Source of the DNA: Lewinellaceae bacterium
Lineage (GTDB): Bacteria; Bacteroidota; Bacteroidia; Chitinophagales; Saprospiraceae
Reading direction: 5' to 3'
DNA length: 64,000 nt
Assembly (NCBI GenBank): GCA_020636255.1
Contig: JACJYE010000014.1
Location: forward strand, 62,001 to 126,000
In this document: positions 8,056-16,171 of the stretch, piece by piece
How positions within the stretch are numbered: position 1 is the stretch's first letter
Layout of the letters: every line of letters starts with the position of its first letter
Position numbers and translations under genes: made by a program
The notes under the pieces: generated by a model
The model's input: the letters and a program-made list of their open reading frames with translations, nothing else
What the model was told of the DNA's origin: nothing
Database searches by the model: none

Positions 8056-9378
8056 CTAATCCCTGTAAAACATCCACTTGCTCAATTCCTTCAGCGTCAC
8101 CTTTTTGCCGTACATCAGGATGCCCACCCGGTATATGCGCCCGGACAGCCAGACAAAAAAGACAGACGAAGCCGCCAGCACCACGACGGAGGCCAGGATC
8201 TCCCATAACGGTGGCGAGAAGGCCAGGCGTGCCGGCATGACGATAGGCGAGAACAAGGGGAAAATAGAAGACCAGATAGCCAGGCTGGAATTGGGCGCCT
8301 CTATGGCAACCATCATAATGTAAAATGCGATGACCACGGGAATGGTAATGGGTATGGTCAGCGACTGCCCTTCGCCCAGGTCGTCGCCCATGGCGGAGCC
8401 GACGGCAGCAAACAGCGAGGAGTAGAGGAAATAACCTCCCAGGAAGTAAAAGATGAACAGTGGAAGGATCATCCACCAGTTGAGGCCATGGAACTCTTCG
8501 AGCGCCAGGGCTATCATAGCTTCCATATCTTCCGGATTAAAATCGGCGGCGGCGGATGTCTGTGCTACCTCCATCTGGGAATGGGTGTCAAAACCGAAAA
8601 CCAGGGTGCTGATAAACACGACAATGGGGATGAGGATCGCCCAGATGGCCACCTGGGTCAGGCCCACAGCCCCGACGCCGATGATCTTGCCCAGCATGAG
8701 CTGGAACGGCCTGACAGAAGAGATCATGACTTCTACGATGCGGTTGGATTTTTCCTCCATCACGCTGCGCATCACCATCATGCCATAGATGAACACGACG
8801 ATATACATGATGACGCCCATAAGCCCTCCGATGCCCGCTGCTACGGCGCCTGTAAGTTTGCTGGCATTCTGGCCGGCCTCGTCGATCGGCTCGGGGTCCA
8901 GCTCTACACGGGTATCCAGGGCTTCCAGCTGTTGCGGGTCGAGTTGCAGGGCTTCGATCTTGTATTCCTTCAGGCTCTCCCGAACACGGTCGCGGATGAG
9001 CGACTCAATGTCGAGCGTGGGTTGTTTGTCAGAGTAATAATAGGCCGTGTAATGTTTGGAAAGCAGGTCCTTCACTTTGGGCAAAACGAGTATGCCATCG
9101 TAATCGAATTCGCTGAAGTTCTCCCGTAGCAGGCCCAATTCCACATCTACGAACTTGAAATAGAGGTTGTGCTCGTCCTTAATGCTTCGCTTCAGCACAT
9201 TGCCTTCGTCAATAATGGCGATGCGCTGGGAGTCGTCGCTCTCATACTGAAAGATAAGCCCTACAACGGCAAAAAATACGGCGAAGGCCATCGGCGTCAG
9301 CAAGGTAGCGATGATAAAGGAGCGCCGTTTAACCCGCGTCAGGTACTCCCTCCTGATGATCAACCAGAGTTTATCCAT
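8056..9378 (-). CDS. ABC-2 type transporter permease (NatB-like)
   Basis: 440 residues. One N-terminal membrane segment (about 22-45) is followed by a large extracytoplasmic domain (about 46-170) and then five or six membrane segments from about residue 185. The motif EEKSNRIVEVMISSVRPFQL followed by LMLGKIIGVGAVGL is typical of NatB/YhaP-like permeases. It should pair with the ATPase encoded just upstream on the same strand (9461-10366; 82-base gap), forming an exporter for sodium or an unknown substrate. Substrate cannot be told from sequence. Confidence 0.85.
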   Translation of the reverse strand: MDKLWLIIRREYLTRVKRRSFIIATLLTPMAFAVFFAVVGLIFQYESDDSQRIAIIDEGNVLKRSIKDEHNLYFKFVDVELGLLRENFSEFDYDGILVLPKVKDLLSKHYTAYYYSDKQPTLDIESLIRDRVRESLKEYKIEALQLDPQQLEALDTRVELDPEPIDEAGQNASKLTGAVAAGIGGLMGVIMYIVVFIYGMMVMRSVMEEKSNRIVEVMISSVRPFQLMLGKIIGVGAVGLTQVAIWAILIPIVVFISTLVFGFDTHSQMEVAQTSAAADFNPEDMEAMIALALEEFHGLNWWMILPLFIFYFLGGYFLYSSLFAAVGSAMGDDLGEGQSLTIPITIPVVIAFYIMMVAIEAPNSSLAIWSSIFPLFSPIVMPARLAFSPPLWEILASVVVLAASSVFFVWLSGRIYRVGILMYGKKVTLKELSKWMFYRD

Positions 9379-9460
9379 TATTTACAGCGTTTCATCGTTC
9401 CATGGTTGTACGGCTGTTTGGCAAACTTCCCAAACCTCTCACCATGAAACCATTCATCAT

Positions 9461-10366
9461 TCAATCGCCCCCCTTCACCTGCCTGATAAAGATTTCATTC
9501 AGGGTAGGCAGTATCTCGTTGAAAGAGCGCACGACAACCCCATGCTGGAGGAGGTATTGCAATAGCTTGTTGGACTCAGCCTCATCGCCTACCTGCATGG
9601 TGATGCCGTTTGGCGTCTGTTCCACGATCTGGGCGCGCGTTTCCAGGCCCGCAGGCAGCTCCCCGCTGAACTGTATACGATAGAGGTTCTTTTTGAACTT
9701 ATTCTTTATATCGCTGACTTTTCCCTCCAGGACATTCCTACCCTGGTTGATCAGCACGATATGTTCGCAGATCTCTTCCACCTGTTCCATGCGGTGAGTG
9801 GAAAAGATGATGCTGACGCCCTCGCCCTGCAAATGGTGTATCTCCTGTTTGATCAGGTTGGTGTTCACCGGGTCGAGGCCCGAGAAGGGCTCGTCGAGGA
9901 TGAGCAGCTTGGGCTGGTGCACGACGGTGGCGATAAACTGTATTTTCTGCTGCATACCCTTCGACAGTTCTTCCACCTTTTTGTTCCACCAGTCCCGTAT
10001 TTCGAACTTTTCCAGCCAGTAGTTGATCTGTTCGCGCGCAGCAATTGCATTCAGCCCTTTCAGGCGCGCCAGGTAAGTGAGGTGCTCGCCCACTTTCATC
10101 TTGCGGTACAGCCCTCTCTCTTCAGGCATATAACCGATCTGCTCCGGGTGGCTGCCGCCAAGCCTTTCCCCATCGAGAAAAACGGTGCCGCTGTCCGACC
10201 GGGTGATCGTCGTGATGATGCGGATCAGAGAGGTCTTGCCCGCCCCGTTGGGGCCCAGCAGGCCGAAGATGCTACCCCGGGGCACATCAAAGCTTACCCC
10301 ATCGACGGCAACGTTCTTATCGTAAGTTTTTACGATATTGTCGAGAGAAAGGATATTATTCGTCAC
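9461..10366 (-). CDS. ABC transporter ATP-binding protein (NatA-like)
   Basis: 301 residues with the full ATPase signature set: Walker A GPNGAGKTS (about 36-44), Q-loop region near YMPEERGLY, signature LSKGMQQKIQ, Walker B LLILDEPFSGLD and a switch His in FSTHRMEQ. The C-terminal 80 residues form the extension common to NatA/YhaQ-type ATPases. It is first in a two-gene operon with the permease downstream. A weak -7-like element TAACTTTA lies at 10423-10430 on the minus strand. Confidence 0.9.
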   Translation of the reverse strand: MTNNILSLDNIVKTYDKNVAVDGVSFDVPRGSIFGLLGPNGAGKTSLIRIITTITRSDSGTVFLDGERLGGSHPEQIGYMPEERGLYRKMKVGEHLTYLARLKGLNAIAAREQINYWLEKFEIRDWWNKKVEELSKGMQQKIQFIATVVHQPKLLILDEPFSGLDPVNTNLIKQEIHHLQGEGVSIIFSTHRMEQVEEICEHIVLINQGRNVLEGKVSDIKNKFKKNLYRIQFSGELPAGLETRAQIVEQTPNGITMQVGDEAESNKLLQYLLQHGVVVRSFNEILPTLNEIFIRQVKGGD

Positions 10367-10745
10367 ACTGCGGTTCTTTGCAAACTTTGGCTGTTTTCCA
10401 ATTCAGCAGGGAATATAAGCGCTAAAGTTAGGAAAACCCAATTTTTTAGGCAGAGAGCGTAGTGGGAGACTGGGTGACGCGGTGACGGGGTGATGGGGTG
10501 AGCTGGGGAACCTGAAACCTCAAACCTGGAACGGGACTGTTCAGAGTTGCAGGTTTCACGTTTAAAGTTGGCCTGGATATCAAAGGATTGCGACGGCAGC
10601 GACACACTTGATTGAACTATCCCCCTGGAACTTTAAACAGTCTCATCCGGGTATCCCGTTCGTGCTCCTTTCGTCGGCATGGGATCTTGCAGCGTTCAAC
10701 GTGCTGGCCCGGTAACCTGTGACCTGTAACCTGTAACGGCCTTCT
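10367..10745. other. Repeat-rich divergent intergenic region
   Basis: This 379-base region separates the ABC operon (-) and the lipid kinase gene (+). It holds GGTGACGG-type low-complexity DNA at about 10464-10515, AACCTGAAACCT-type repeats at about 10508-10560, the 63-bp dispersed repeat at 10560-10622, and a short TGTGACCTGTAACC run at about 10711-10738. No gene or RNA was recognised. Confidence 0.6.
10560..10622 (+). repeat. 63-bp dispersed intergenic repeat, copy 1
   Basis: This 63-base sequence is found inverted at 58253-58315 with 59 of 63 positions identical. A shared block is TTGGCCTGGATATCAAAGGA. Three of the four differences lie in one cluster (10595-10598 region). Both copies are flanked by AAACCTGAAAC/GTTGCAGGTTT low-complexity sequence. 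Confidence 0.75.
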
Positions 10746-11675
10746 ATGGAATCCTGGTACATCATCGCCAACCCCACATCCGGCAGGGGGATCATACGCA
10801 GAGAGTGGGCAGCATACCAGCAGCGCATCAGCCGGCAGCTACCCGTCGGAGAATTCGTGCTCACCGAGTACCGCGGACATGCCATAGAGCTGGCCCGGCA
10901 GGCAGTGGAAAACGGTTACCGGAAGATACTGGCCATCGGCGGCGACGGTACCAACCACGAAGTGGCCAACGGCATCCTGCAGCAAAAGGCCGTTGCTTCG
11001 CACGAGGTCACCCATGCCCTGCTGCCTGTGGGCACCGGCAACGACTGGATAAAGACGTATGGCATCCCCAGGGATATCGATAAGGTGCTGGCTATCATCA
11101 GGGCCGGAAATACCCGCCTGCAGGATGTAGGCCTGGCCCGTTACTATCGCGACGGGCAGCAGCATGAACGCTATTTTATCAATGTGGCGGGCATGGCCTA
11201 CGATGGATATATTGGAAGGAAAGCAGGGGAAAGCCCCTTTGGCAAAGGCGGCAAACTGTTGTACCTCTTTCTGGTATTCAAATGCCTGTTCGAATACAAA
11301 CTGCAGCCGGCAATCGCACGGCTGGATGGCGAAAAAACTATAGAAGGTGTCTTTTACACGATCAACCTGGGCATTTGCCGCTATTCGGGGGGGGGGATGC
11401 TACTGGTGCCCCACGCCCGGCCCGACGGCGGGTCCTTTGCCGTCACGATAGCAGGCAGGCTAAGCAAGCTCGGTGTGTTGCTTAGCACTTTCCGGTTCTA
11501 CAACGGCACGATCGGCCAGCACCCCAAAGTAGATACCTTCCATGCACGACAGGTGCAGGTTGCTGCCCCCAACGGCGCCATGCCGACCCTGCTGGAGGCC
11601 GATGGCGAATTCCTGGGGGAAACACCGGTGGAATTCATGCTGATAGACAAGGCCTTACGTATCGTGGCGCCCTGA
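10746..11675 (+). CDS. YegS/BmrU-like diacylglycerol or sphingoid-base lipid kinase
   Basis: 309 residues. The N-terminal nucleotide-binding domain carries the kinase signature IGGDGTNHEVANGI (about 66-79) and LPVGTGNDWIKTYG (about 97-110). The C-terminal beta domain has the typical SGGGML...PHARPDGGSF stretch and ends with the family's ADGEFLGETPVEF. These enzymes phosphorylate lipid hydroxyls with ATP at the cytoplasmic membrane. The SGGGM codons form a run of ten G (11387-11396), which could slip. The full length and intact C-terminus show the gene is in frame here. It lies in no obvious operon. Confidence 0.88.
   Translation: MESWYIIANPTSGRGIIRREWAAYQQRISRQLPVGEFVLTEYRGHAIELARQAVENGYRKILAIGGDGTNHEVANGILQQKAVASHEVTHALLPVGTGNDWIKTYGIPRDIDKVLAIIRAGNTRLQDVGLARYYRDGQQHERYFINVAGMAYDGYIGRKAGESPFGKGGKLLYLFLVFKCLFEYKLQPAIARLDGEKTIEGVFYTINLGICRYSGGGMLLVPHARPDGGSFAVTIAGRLSKLGVLLSTFRFYNGTIGQHPKVDTFHARQVQVAAPNGAMPTLLEADGEFLGETPVEFMLIDKALRIVAP
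11387..11396 (+). repeat. G10 homopolymer inside a coding region
   Basis: Ten consecutive G lie within the lipid kinase gene at codons 214-217 (TCG GGG GGG GGG ATG). Homopolymers this long are prone to replication slippage, and a change of one base would truncate the C-terminal domain. Confidence 0.85.
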
Positions 11676-11820
11676 AAATACCCTAAATATGTTACTTTTT
11701 GTTTTCACCTCCGTCCAAAAAACATCGGGCAGGGGGGAAAAAGCCGCAGCCTGAATGCACCAGGCGAGCGCCCCTTCTTCCCACCAACAATTTCGTAAAC
11801 CAACAAAACCTGGAATCGAC

Positions 11821-12492
11821 ATGAAACCCCTGGTTATGCTTTCTTCCCTGCTATTCCTTCTGGCCTTCAGCAAGCTGCAGGCTCAGGCCACCGAGCACCT
11901 CCTGAAAATGAGCCAGGGCGCCAATAACGCCCTTTCCCTGCAGATCGCCGGTGCTGATGAAAAACTGGTGGCCGAAACCTGGAAAAACTACATGAAAGAC
12001 TTCTACGACGCCAAAGTGAAATGGGACCGAAAAACCAAAGAATACCTGGCCGATGACGCCAGCATTACGGCTATAGGCCTTGGCAATACCGTCGATGTGT
12101 ATGCTACGACAGAAGAAGACAAGAATAACAATACCACTATTAATGTCTGGTTCGACCTCGGCGGAGCTTTCCTCTCTTCCAGAGAACATGCCGACCGCTA
12201 TGAGGAAGCTGAAAAGCTGATGCTCCGCTTCGGCCTGGAGGTAGCCCGCGAAAAGACCCGCCTGGAACTCGATAATGAAAAGGGCGAACTGCGACAGCTT
12301 CAGAAGGATCTCGAACGACTGAAAACAGCTAATGACCGCTATCACAAGGAAATCGAGCGCGCCCAGGAAGCCATCAAAAAAGCTGAAGCGGATATCGTAC
12401 AGAATGAAAAGGACCAGCAGGACATGCTGGAGAAGATCGCCGGGCAGGAAAAGGCGATCCAGTCCGTAGAACAACGGCTGAACGGCCTCTAA
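11821..12492 (+). CDS. Exported coiled-coil protein of unknown function
   Basis: 223 residues from the ATG at 11821, chosen over an in-frame ATG at 11755 because it opens a signal peptide (MKPLVMLSSLLFLLAFSK, cleavage near LQAQ). The first 120 mature residues are mixed alpha/beta; the rest, from about residue 130, is a long charged heptad-like coiled coil (LELDNEKGELRQLQKDLERL and onward). This combination suggests a periplasmic or surface scaffold. No enzyme motif. The gene follows the lipid kinase by 145 bases and is followed by a strong hairpin. Confidence 0.65.
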   Translation: MKPLVMLSSLLFLLAFSKLQAQATEHLLKMSQGANNALSLQIAGADEKLVAETWKNYMKDFYDAKVKWDRKTKEYLADDASITAIGLGNTVDVYATTEEDKNNNTTINVWFDLGGAFLSSREHADRYEEAEKLMLRFGLEVAREKTRLELDNEKGELRQLQKDLERLKTANDRYHKEIERAQEAIKKAEADIVQNEKDQQDMLEKIAGQEKAIQSVEQRLNGL

Positions 12493-12532
12493 GCCGGAAA
12501 ATCACAGCTATTCATAAGTGCACAGAGCCGGA

Positions 12533-12561
12533 TAAGGGCGACAGAGCCTGTCGCACCCTTA
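12533..12561. terminator. Hairpin after the coiled-coil gene
   Basis: TAAGGG plus CGACAG pairs with CTGTCG plus CCCTTA with a two-base bulge and a three-base loop. It lies 41 bases after the stop at 12492. No T-run follows, so it could be a terminator stem or part of a structured RNA. Confidence 0.45.
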
Positions 12562-12618
12562 GCGGTGTTATGCCCCTGGCCCGGAGTAATGTGTCTTTAA
12601 TTATTTTGTATTGTTATA

Positions 12619-12710
12619 ATCCCTTGGACACAAAAGGGATAACGGGTATGCACTTGGGATGAATCCGTACCCCATCTCTTACCGCTGCAAATGTGCAGCG
12701 GTTTTTTTTT
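12619..12710 (+). ncRNA. Candidate structured small RNA ending in an intrinsic terminator
   Basis: A TATAAT (12615-12620) sits in an AT-rich stretch and is followed by three possible stems: CCCTT/AAGGG (12621-12638), GGGTA/TACCC (12644-12672, with GGA/TCC inside), and the terminator CCGCTGCA/TGCAGCGG (12682-12701) with a nine-T tail. There is no ORF and no downstream gene close enough for a leader (dnaB starts 385 bases later). I cannot assign it to a known RNA family. It could also be just a terminator with incidental structure. Confidence 0.4.
12682..12710 (+). terminator. Rho-independent terminator
   Basis: Perfect 8-bp stem CCGCTGCA/TGCAGCGG with a four-base loop (AATG) followed by nine T (12702-12710). 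This is the clearest canonical terminator in the window. Confidence 0.9.
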
Positions 12711-12950
12711 CCACATACCGGCCCTGATATTTGACATCACTTTCCTGCTTAAAAAACCCGGGCGCCTATGCCATTTTTTTCCTTATCTTTACCTACCGGG
12801 TAATGTTCAATAAATAAGTTCTCCATCGGTTATTGAGCTAAAAAAACACCGGGTTTTCTTCTCAGAAATTTGGTGAACCATTCAGCAGCAGGAGGCGGTT
12901 ATTCTCATATAGTTTACACAACCTTTACAGGGAGCTAACATTTCAACAGG

Positions 12951-12992
12951 TTTTCCACATTTCCGGAGGCTGTTTTCCACACATGTTGAAAA
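12951..12992 (+). promoter_or_regulatory. Two DnaA-box-like TTTTCCACA sites upstream of dnaB
   Basis: TTTTCCACA occurs at 12951-12959 and 12973-12981; each differs from the consensus TTATCCACA by one base. The second is part of a near-perfect inverted repeat with TGTTGAAAA (12984-12992). They could bind DnaA and regulate dnaB. Two boxes are too few to claim a replication origin. Confidence 0.35.
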
Positions 12993-13034
12993 TCCAACAA
13001 AAAAACTCCGCCTGATACTCTGGCAATTATCACG

Positions 13035-13042
13035 TATTTTTG
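13035..13042 (+). promoter_or_regulatory. -7 promoter element of dnaB
   Basis: TATTTTTG matches TAnnTTTG exactly, 52 bases before the dnaB start. No good -33 TTG is visible at the usual distance. Confidence 0.45.
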
Positions 13043-13094
13043 TAGGCTTTCGCAGAAAGAGGGAAGCAAAGTATAGGGTTCAAAATTCCACGAT

Positions 13095-14621
13095 ATGGCA
13101 GACCAGAAGGATACGGACAAAAAGATGCCGGGGGTCCGCGGCCGGAGCAGCACCAAGCGGGGGGAGGATTTGTCGAACTACGTCTTCGGCAAGGTCCAGC
13201 CCCAGGCCATCCCGTTGGAAGAAGCCGTGCTTGGCGCCCTGATGCTGGACAAGGAAGCGCTGCCCATCATACTCGACATCTTACGCCCCGACAGCTTTTA
13301 CCTCGACGCCCACCAGCTCATCTTCAAGGCGATGTTGCGCCTTTTTGAAAAATCGCAGCCCATCGACCTGCTCACCGTCACGGAATCCCTTAAAAAGTCC
13401 GGCGAGCTGGAAGCCGTCGGAGGCCCATACTATCTGGTGGAGCTGACCAATAAGGTAGCCTCTGCCGCCAATATCGAATACCACGCCCGCCTCATCGCCC
13501 AGAAGTACGTACAGCGCGAACTGATCAGCGTTTCCACCAAGATCATCCGCGACGCCTACGAAGACACCACCGACGTGTTCAACCTGCTGGACGATGCCGA
13601 GCAGGGCCTCTTCGCCATCGCCCAGCAGAATATGAGCCGCGGCTTCGAAAGCATGTCCTCGCTGGCCGCCAAGGCCCAGAAACAGCTCGAAGAACTGCGC
13701 AAGAAAGAGGACGGCCTGACCGGCGTGCCCACCGGCTTCACCGAGCTCGACCGGCTCACCTCCGGGCTGCAGAAGTCCGACCTGATCATCGTGGCGGCCA
13801 GGCCGGGCATGGGGAAAACGGCCATGACCCTGTCCCTCGCCCGAAACGCTTCGGTCGACTTCGGCAAAGGGGTAGCGCTGTTCTCCCTCGAAATGTCGGC
13901 CTTACAGCTCGCCCAGCGGGTCATCTCCATGGAAGCCGAGATCTCGGGCAGCAAAATGCGCAACGGCCAGCTGGAAGACTACGAGTGGGAGCAGCTGAAC
14001 GCCGCCCTTGAGCGCATTAGCGAAGTGCCCATCTACATCGACGATACGCCGGGCATCAACATCTTCGAACTGCGCGCCAAAGCGCGCCGCATGAAGATGC
14101 AGCACGACATCCAGCTCATCATCATCGACTACCTGCAGCTGATGAGCGGCGGCGGCGACAACCAGCGCGGCAACCGCGAACAGGAAGTGAGCGCCATCTC
14201 CCGCGCCCTCAAAGGGCTGGCCAAAGAGCTCAACGTGCCTGTCATCGCCCTGTCGCAGCTCAGCCGGGCCGTGGAAGTGCGCGGCGGCAGCAAGCGCCCG
14301 CAGCTGTCGGACCTGAGAGAGAGCGGAAGTATTGAGCAAGATGCTGATATTGTTGCATTTATATATAGACCAGAATATTATGACATTCTCGAGGACGAAG
14401 AAGGGCAATCCCTCAAAGGGGTAGCAGAGGTGATCGTGGCCAAGCACCGCCATGGCGCGCTGAAGACGGTGCGCCTCCGCTTTACCGAAGAATACGCCCG
14501 CTTCTCCGACCTCGACGACCCCGATTTCGGCAACCTGCCGGGCGATACTTTCGAGAGCCCGCAGTCCAATATCATCACCCGGCCCTCAAAAATGAACGAT
14601 GACGAGGATATACCGTTCTAA
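13095..14621 (+). CDS. dnaB: Replicative DNA helicase DnaB
   Basis: 508 residues, a little longer than typical (450-470) because of a charged N-terminal extension of about 40 residues. The N-terminal primase-interacting domain begins at PQAIPLEEAVLGALML. The RecA-like domain has Walker A ARPGMGKTAM (about 236-245), Walker B IQLIIIDYLQLMSGGGDN and the arginine-finger region SDLRESGSIEQDADIV. It unwinds DNA at the replication fork as a hexamer. No intein is present. A short AT-rich synonymous patch near 14330-14390 (SIEQDADIVAFIYRPEYYDIL) contrasts with the GC-rich rest. The pseudouridine synthase gene starts 25 bases downstream. Confidence 0.97.
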   Translation: MADQKDTDKKMPGVRGRSSTKRGEDLSNYVFGKVQPQAIPLEEAVLGALMLDKEALPIILDILRPDSFYLDAHQLIFKAMLRLFEKSQPIDLLTVTESLKKSGELEAVGGPYYLVELTNKVASAANIEYHARLIAQKYVQRELISVSTKIIRDAYEDTTDVFNLLDDAEQGLFAIAQQNMSRGFESMSSLAAKAQKQLEELRKKEDGLTGVPTGFTELDRLTSGLQKSDLIIVAARPGMGKTAMTLSLARNASVDFGKGVALFSLEMSALQLAQRVISMEAEISGSKMRNGQLEDYEWEQLNAALERISEVPIYIDDTPGINIFELRAKARRMKMQHDIQLIIIDYLQLMSGGGDNQRGNREQEVSAISRALKGLAKELNVPVIALSQLSRAVEVRGGSKRPQLSDLRESGSIEQDADIVAFIYRPEYYDILEDEEGQSLKGVAEVIVAKHRHGALKTVRLRFTEEYARFSDLDDPDFGNLPGDTFESPQSNIITRPSKMNDDEDIPF

Positions 14622-14646
14622 TACGAACGGCCAATACTGAACCACT

Positions 14647-15501
14647 ATGCCCAAAGATAAAAAGCGCAAACCTGCTTCCCCGTCTTCCCGGGGCGCCGGC
14701 CGGCCCGGCGGCCGCAAGGCCTCAACTCCACGGCCCCGCACGCCATCTGCCGGCACGGGCCGCAGCAAAAAAAGCGCCGCCGAGAGCACGGAAGGCATGC
14801 GCCTCAATAAGTATGTCGCCCACTGCGGCGTGTGCGCACGCCGGCAGGCCGCCGAGTTCATCAAGGAAGGGCTCGTCACCGTCAATGGCGAAAAGGTGCT
14901 GGAGCCCTTTTACCAGGTACAGAAAGGCGATGTCATCTGTTTCAGGGGGAAGGCCATCAAACCCGAGGAAAAGAAGGCCTATATCCTCATGAACAAACCC
15001 AAGGATTACATCACGACCGTCAACGATGAACGGGGCCGCCATACGGTGATGGAACTGCTGAAAGGCAAGGTCAGGGAACGGGTGTTCCCCGTGGGGCGGC
15101 TCGACCGCGCCACCACTGGGCTGCTACTGCTGACCAACGACGGCGAGCTGGCCCAAAAGCTGGCCCACCCCAGCCATAAGGTCAAAAAAGTATACCACGT
15201 CGTACTCGACAAACCCCTGGACGCCGCCGCCCTGGAACGGATCAGGCAGGGCGTCGAACTGGAAGACGGGCCTGCGCCCGTCAACTGGGCCGATTACGAC
15301 GGCAAGGGCAAGAACGAGGTAAGCCTGGAGATCGTCATCGGCCGCAACCGCGTCGTACGCCGCATCTTCGAACAGCTGGGCTACGAGGTCAGGCGCCTCG
15401 ACCGCGTCTATTACGCCGGCCTGACCAAAAAAGACCTGCCGCGCGGCTTCTGGCGCCACCTCACGGAAAAGGAAGTGATCATGCTGAAACATTTTACTTA
15501 A
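14647..15501 (+). CDS. Pseudouridine synthase, RsuA/RluB family
   Basis: 284 residues. A basic, low-complexity N-terminal tail (about 1-50, rich in K, P, S, R) precedes an S4 RNA-binding domain (MRLNKYVAHCGVCARRQAAE, about 55-100) and the catalytic domain with the conserved motif VGRLDRATTGLLLLTNDGEL, whose Asp is the catalytic nucleophile. The enzyme isomerises a uridine in ribosomal RNA; RluB (23S) is more likely than RsuA, but not certain. It forms a compact run with dnaB upstream (25 bases) and the DinB-fold gene downstream (12 bases). Confidence 0.9.
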   Translation: MPKDKKRKPASPSSRGAGRPGGRKASTPRPRTPSAGTGRSKKSAAESTEGMRLNKYVAHCGVCARRQAAEFIKEGLVTVNGEKVLEPFYQVQKGDVICFRGKAIKPEEKKAYILMNKPKDYITTVNDERGRHTVMELLKGKVRERVFPVGRLDRATTGLLLLTNDGELAQKLAHPSHKVKKVYHVVLDKPLDAAALERIRQGVELEDGPAPVNWADYDGKGKNEVSLEIVIGRNRVVRRIFEQLGYEVRRLDRVYYAGLTKKDLPRGFWRHLTEKEVIMLKHFT

Positions 15502-15513
15502 GTAAAACCGACG

Positions 15514-16032
15514 ATGGAATATTTTTCACCCGGCCCCATCATCCAGGAGCTTTCCCGCAATCAGGAGATATTCAGCAAGCTGCTGGCCGAACCCGGCGAG
15601 GATATCCTCCGCTGGAGGCCCGCACCGGAAAAGTGGTGCCTGCTGGAAATTCTCTGCCACCTCTATGACGAAGAGCGCGAAGACTTCCGCACCCGCCTGG
15701 CCAGCGTGCTCCAGGACCCTAAGGCCCCGTTCCCGCCCATTGACCCCGTAGGCTGGGTGACAGCCCGAAACTACATCGGACAAGACTACAACGACAAGCT
15801 CCATGCTTTTCTACAGGAGCGCACCAATTCCATTAACTGGCTGAAAAGCTTATCTTCACCCCGCTGGGATAATACCTATCAGCACCCCACGATCGGCCCT
15901 ATGTCGGGCGCCATGATCCTGTCCAACTGGCTGGCACACGACTACCTCCATATCCGGCAGATCACGCGCCAGAAGTACGCCTATCTGAAGCAACAGGCCG
16001 GTCAGAACCTGGGCTATGCGGGAACGTGGTAG
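15514..16032 (+). CDS. DinB-fold (DinB_2) metal-dependent protein
   Basis: 172 residues forming a predicted four-helix bundle. The likely metal-binding histidines are H49 (LEILCHLYDEE) and the two in LAHDYLHIRQI near the C-terminus, the spacing expected for the DinB/YfiT superfamily. Members act as thiol-dependent transferases or have unknown roles; no specific substrate can be assigned. It starts 12 bases after the pseudouridine synthase and is probably cotranscribed. Confidence 0.8.
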   Translation: MEYFSPGPIIQELSRNQEIFSKLLAEPGEDILRWRPAPEKWCLLEILCHLYDEEREDFRTRLASVLQDPKAPFPPIDPVGWVTARNYIGQDYNDKLHAFLQERTNSINWLKSLSSPRWDNTYQHPTIGPMSGAMILSNWLAHDYLHIRQITRQKYAYLKQQAGQNLGYAGTW

Positions 16033-16050
16033 CTGTATTGGAGCAACCCT

Positions 16051-16157
16051 GTAACTTGCCGGGGAGACTGGGAGATAGGGAGACGAGGTGAGGGGGTAAA
16101 CCCAAAGCAACCTTGTAACTTGTAACCCTGTAACTTATAACCCTGTAACTTGTAACC
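16051..16157. repeat. Low-complexity GTAACTTGTAACCCT and GGAGACTGGGAGA repeats
   Basis: Bases 16062-16100 are a purine-rich GGAGACTGGGAGATAGGG-type run related to ones at about 10464-10500 and 31361-31386 (inverted). Bases 16111-16157 hold about three copies of a 15-bp unit CCCTGTAACTTGTAA. It fills the gap between the DinB-fold gene and ligA. Confidence 0.7.
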
Positions 16158-16171
16158 CACCAACCACCCAA

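Larger units (their letters stand above)
12493..13094. other. 600-base intergenic region before dnaB
   Basis: This gap holds, in order: a hairpin (12533-12561), a candidate small RNA with terminator (about 12619-12710), one copy of the dispersed AT-rich motif (12807-12821), two TTTTCCACA boxes (12951-12959 and 12973-12981), and a -7 element for dnaB (13035-13042). I found no convincing ORF. Confidence 0.6.

Noticed and set aside
12619..12710. tRNA, SRP RNA or known riboswitch
   Set aside because: No cloverleaf or T-arm consensus, no conserved SRP tetraloop motif and no downstream gene within leader distance.
12901..13094. Replication origin before dnaB
   Set aside because: Only two imperfect DnaA boxes, no AT-rich unwinding element beside them and no dnaA gene; not enough to claim oriC.
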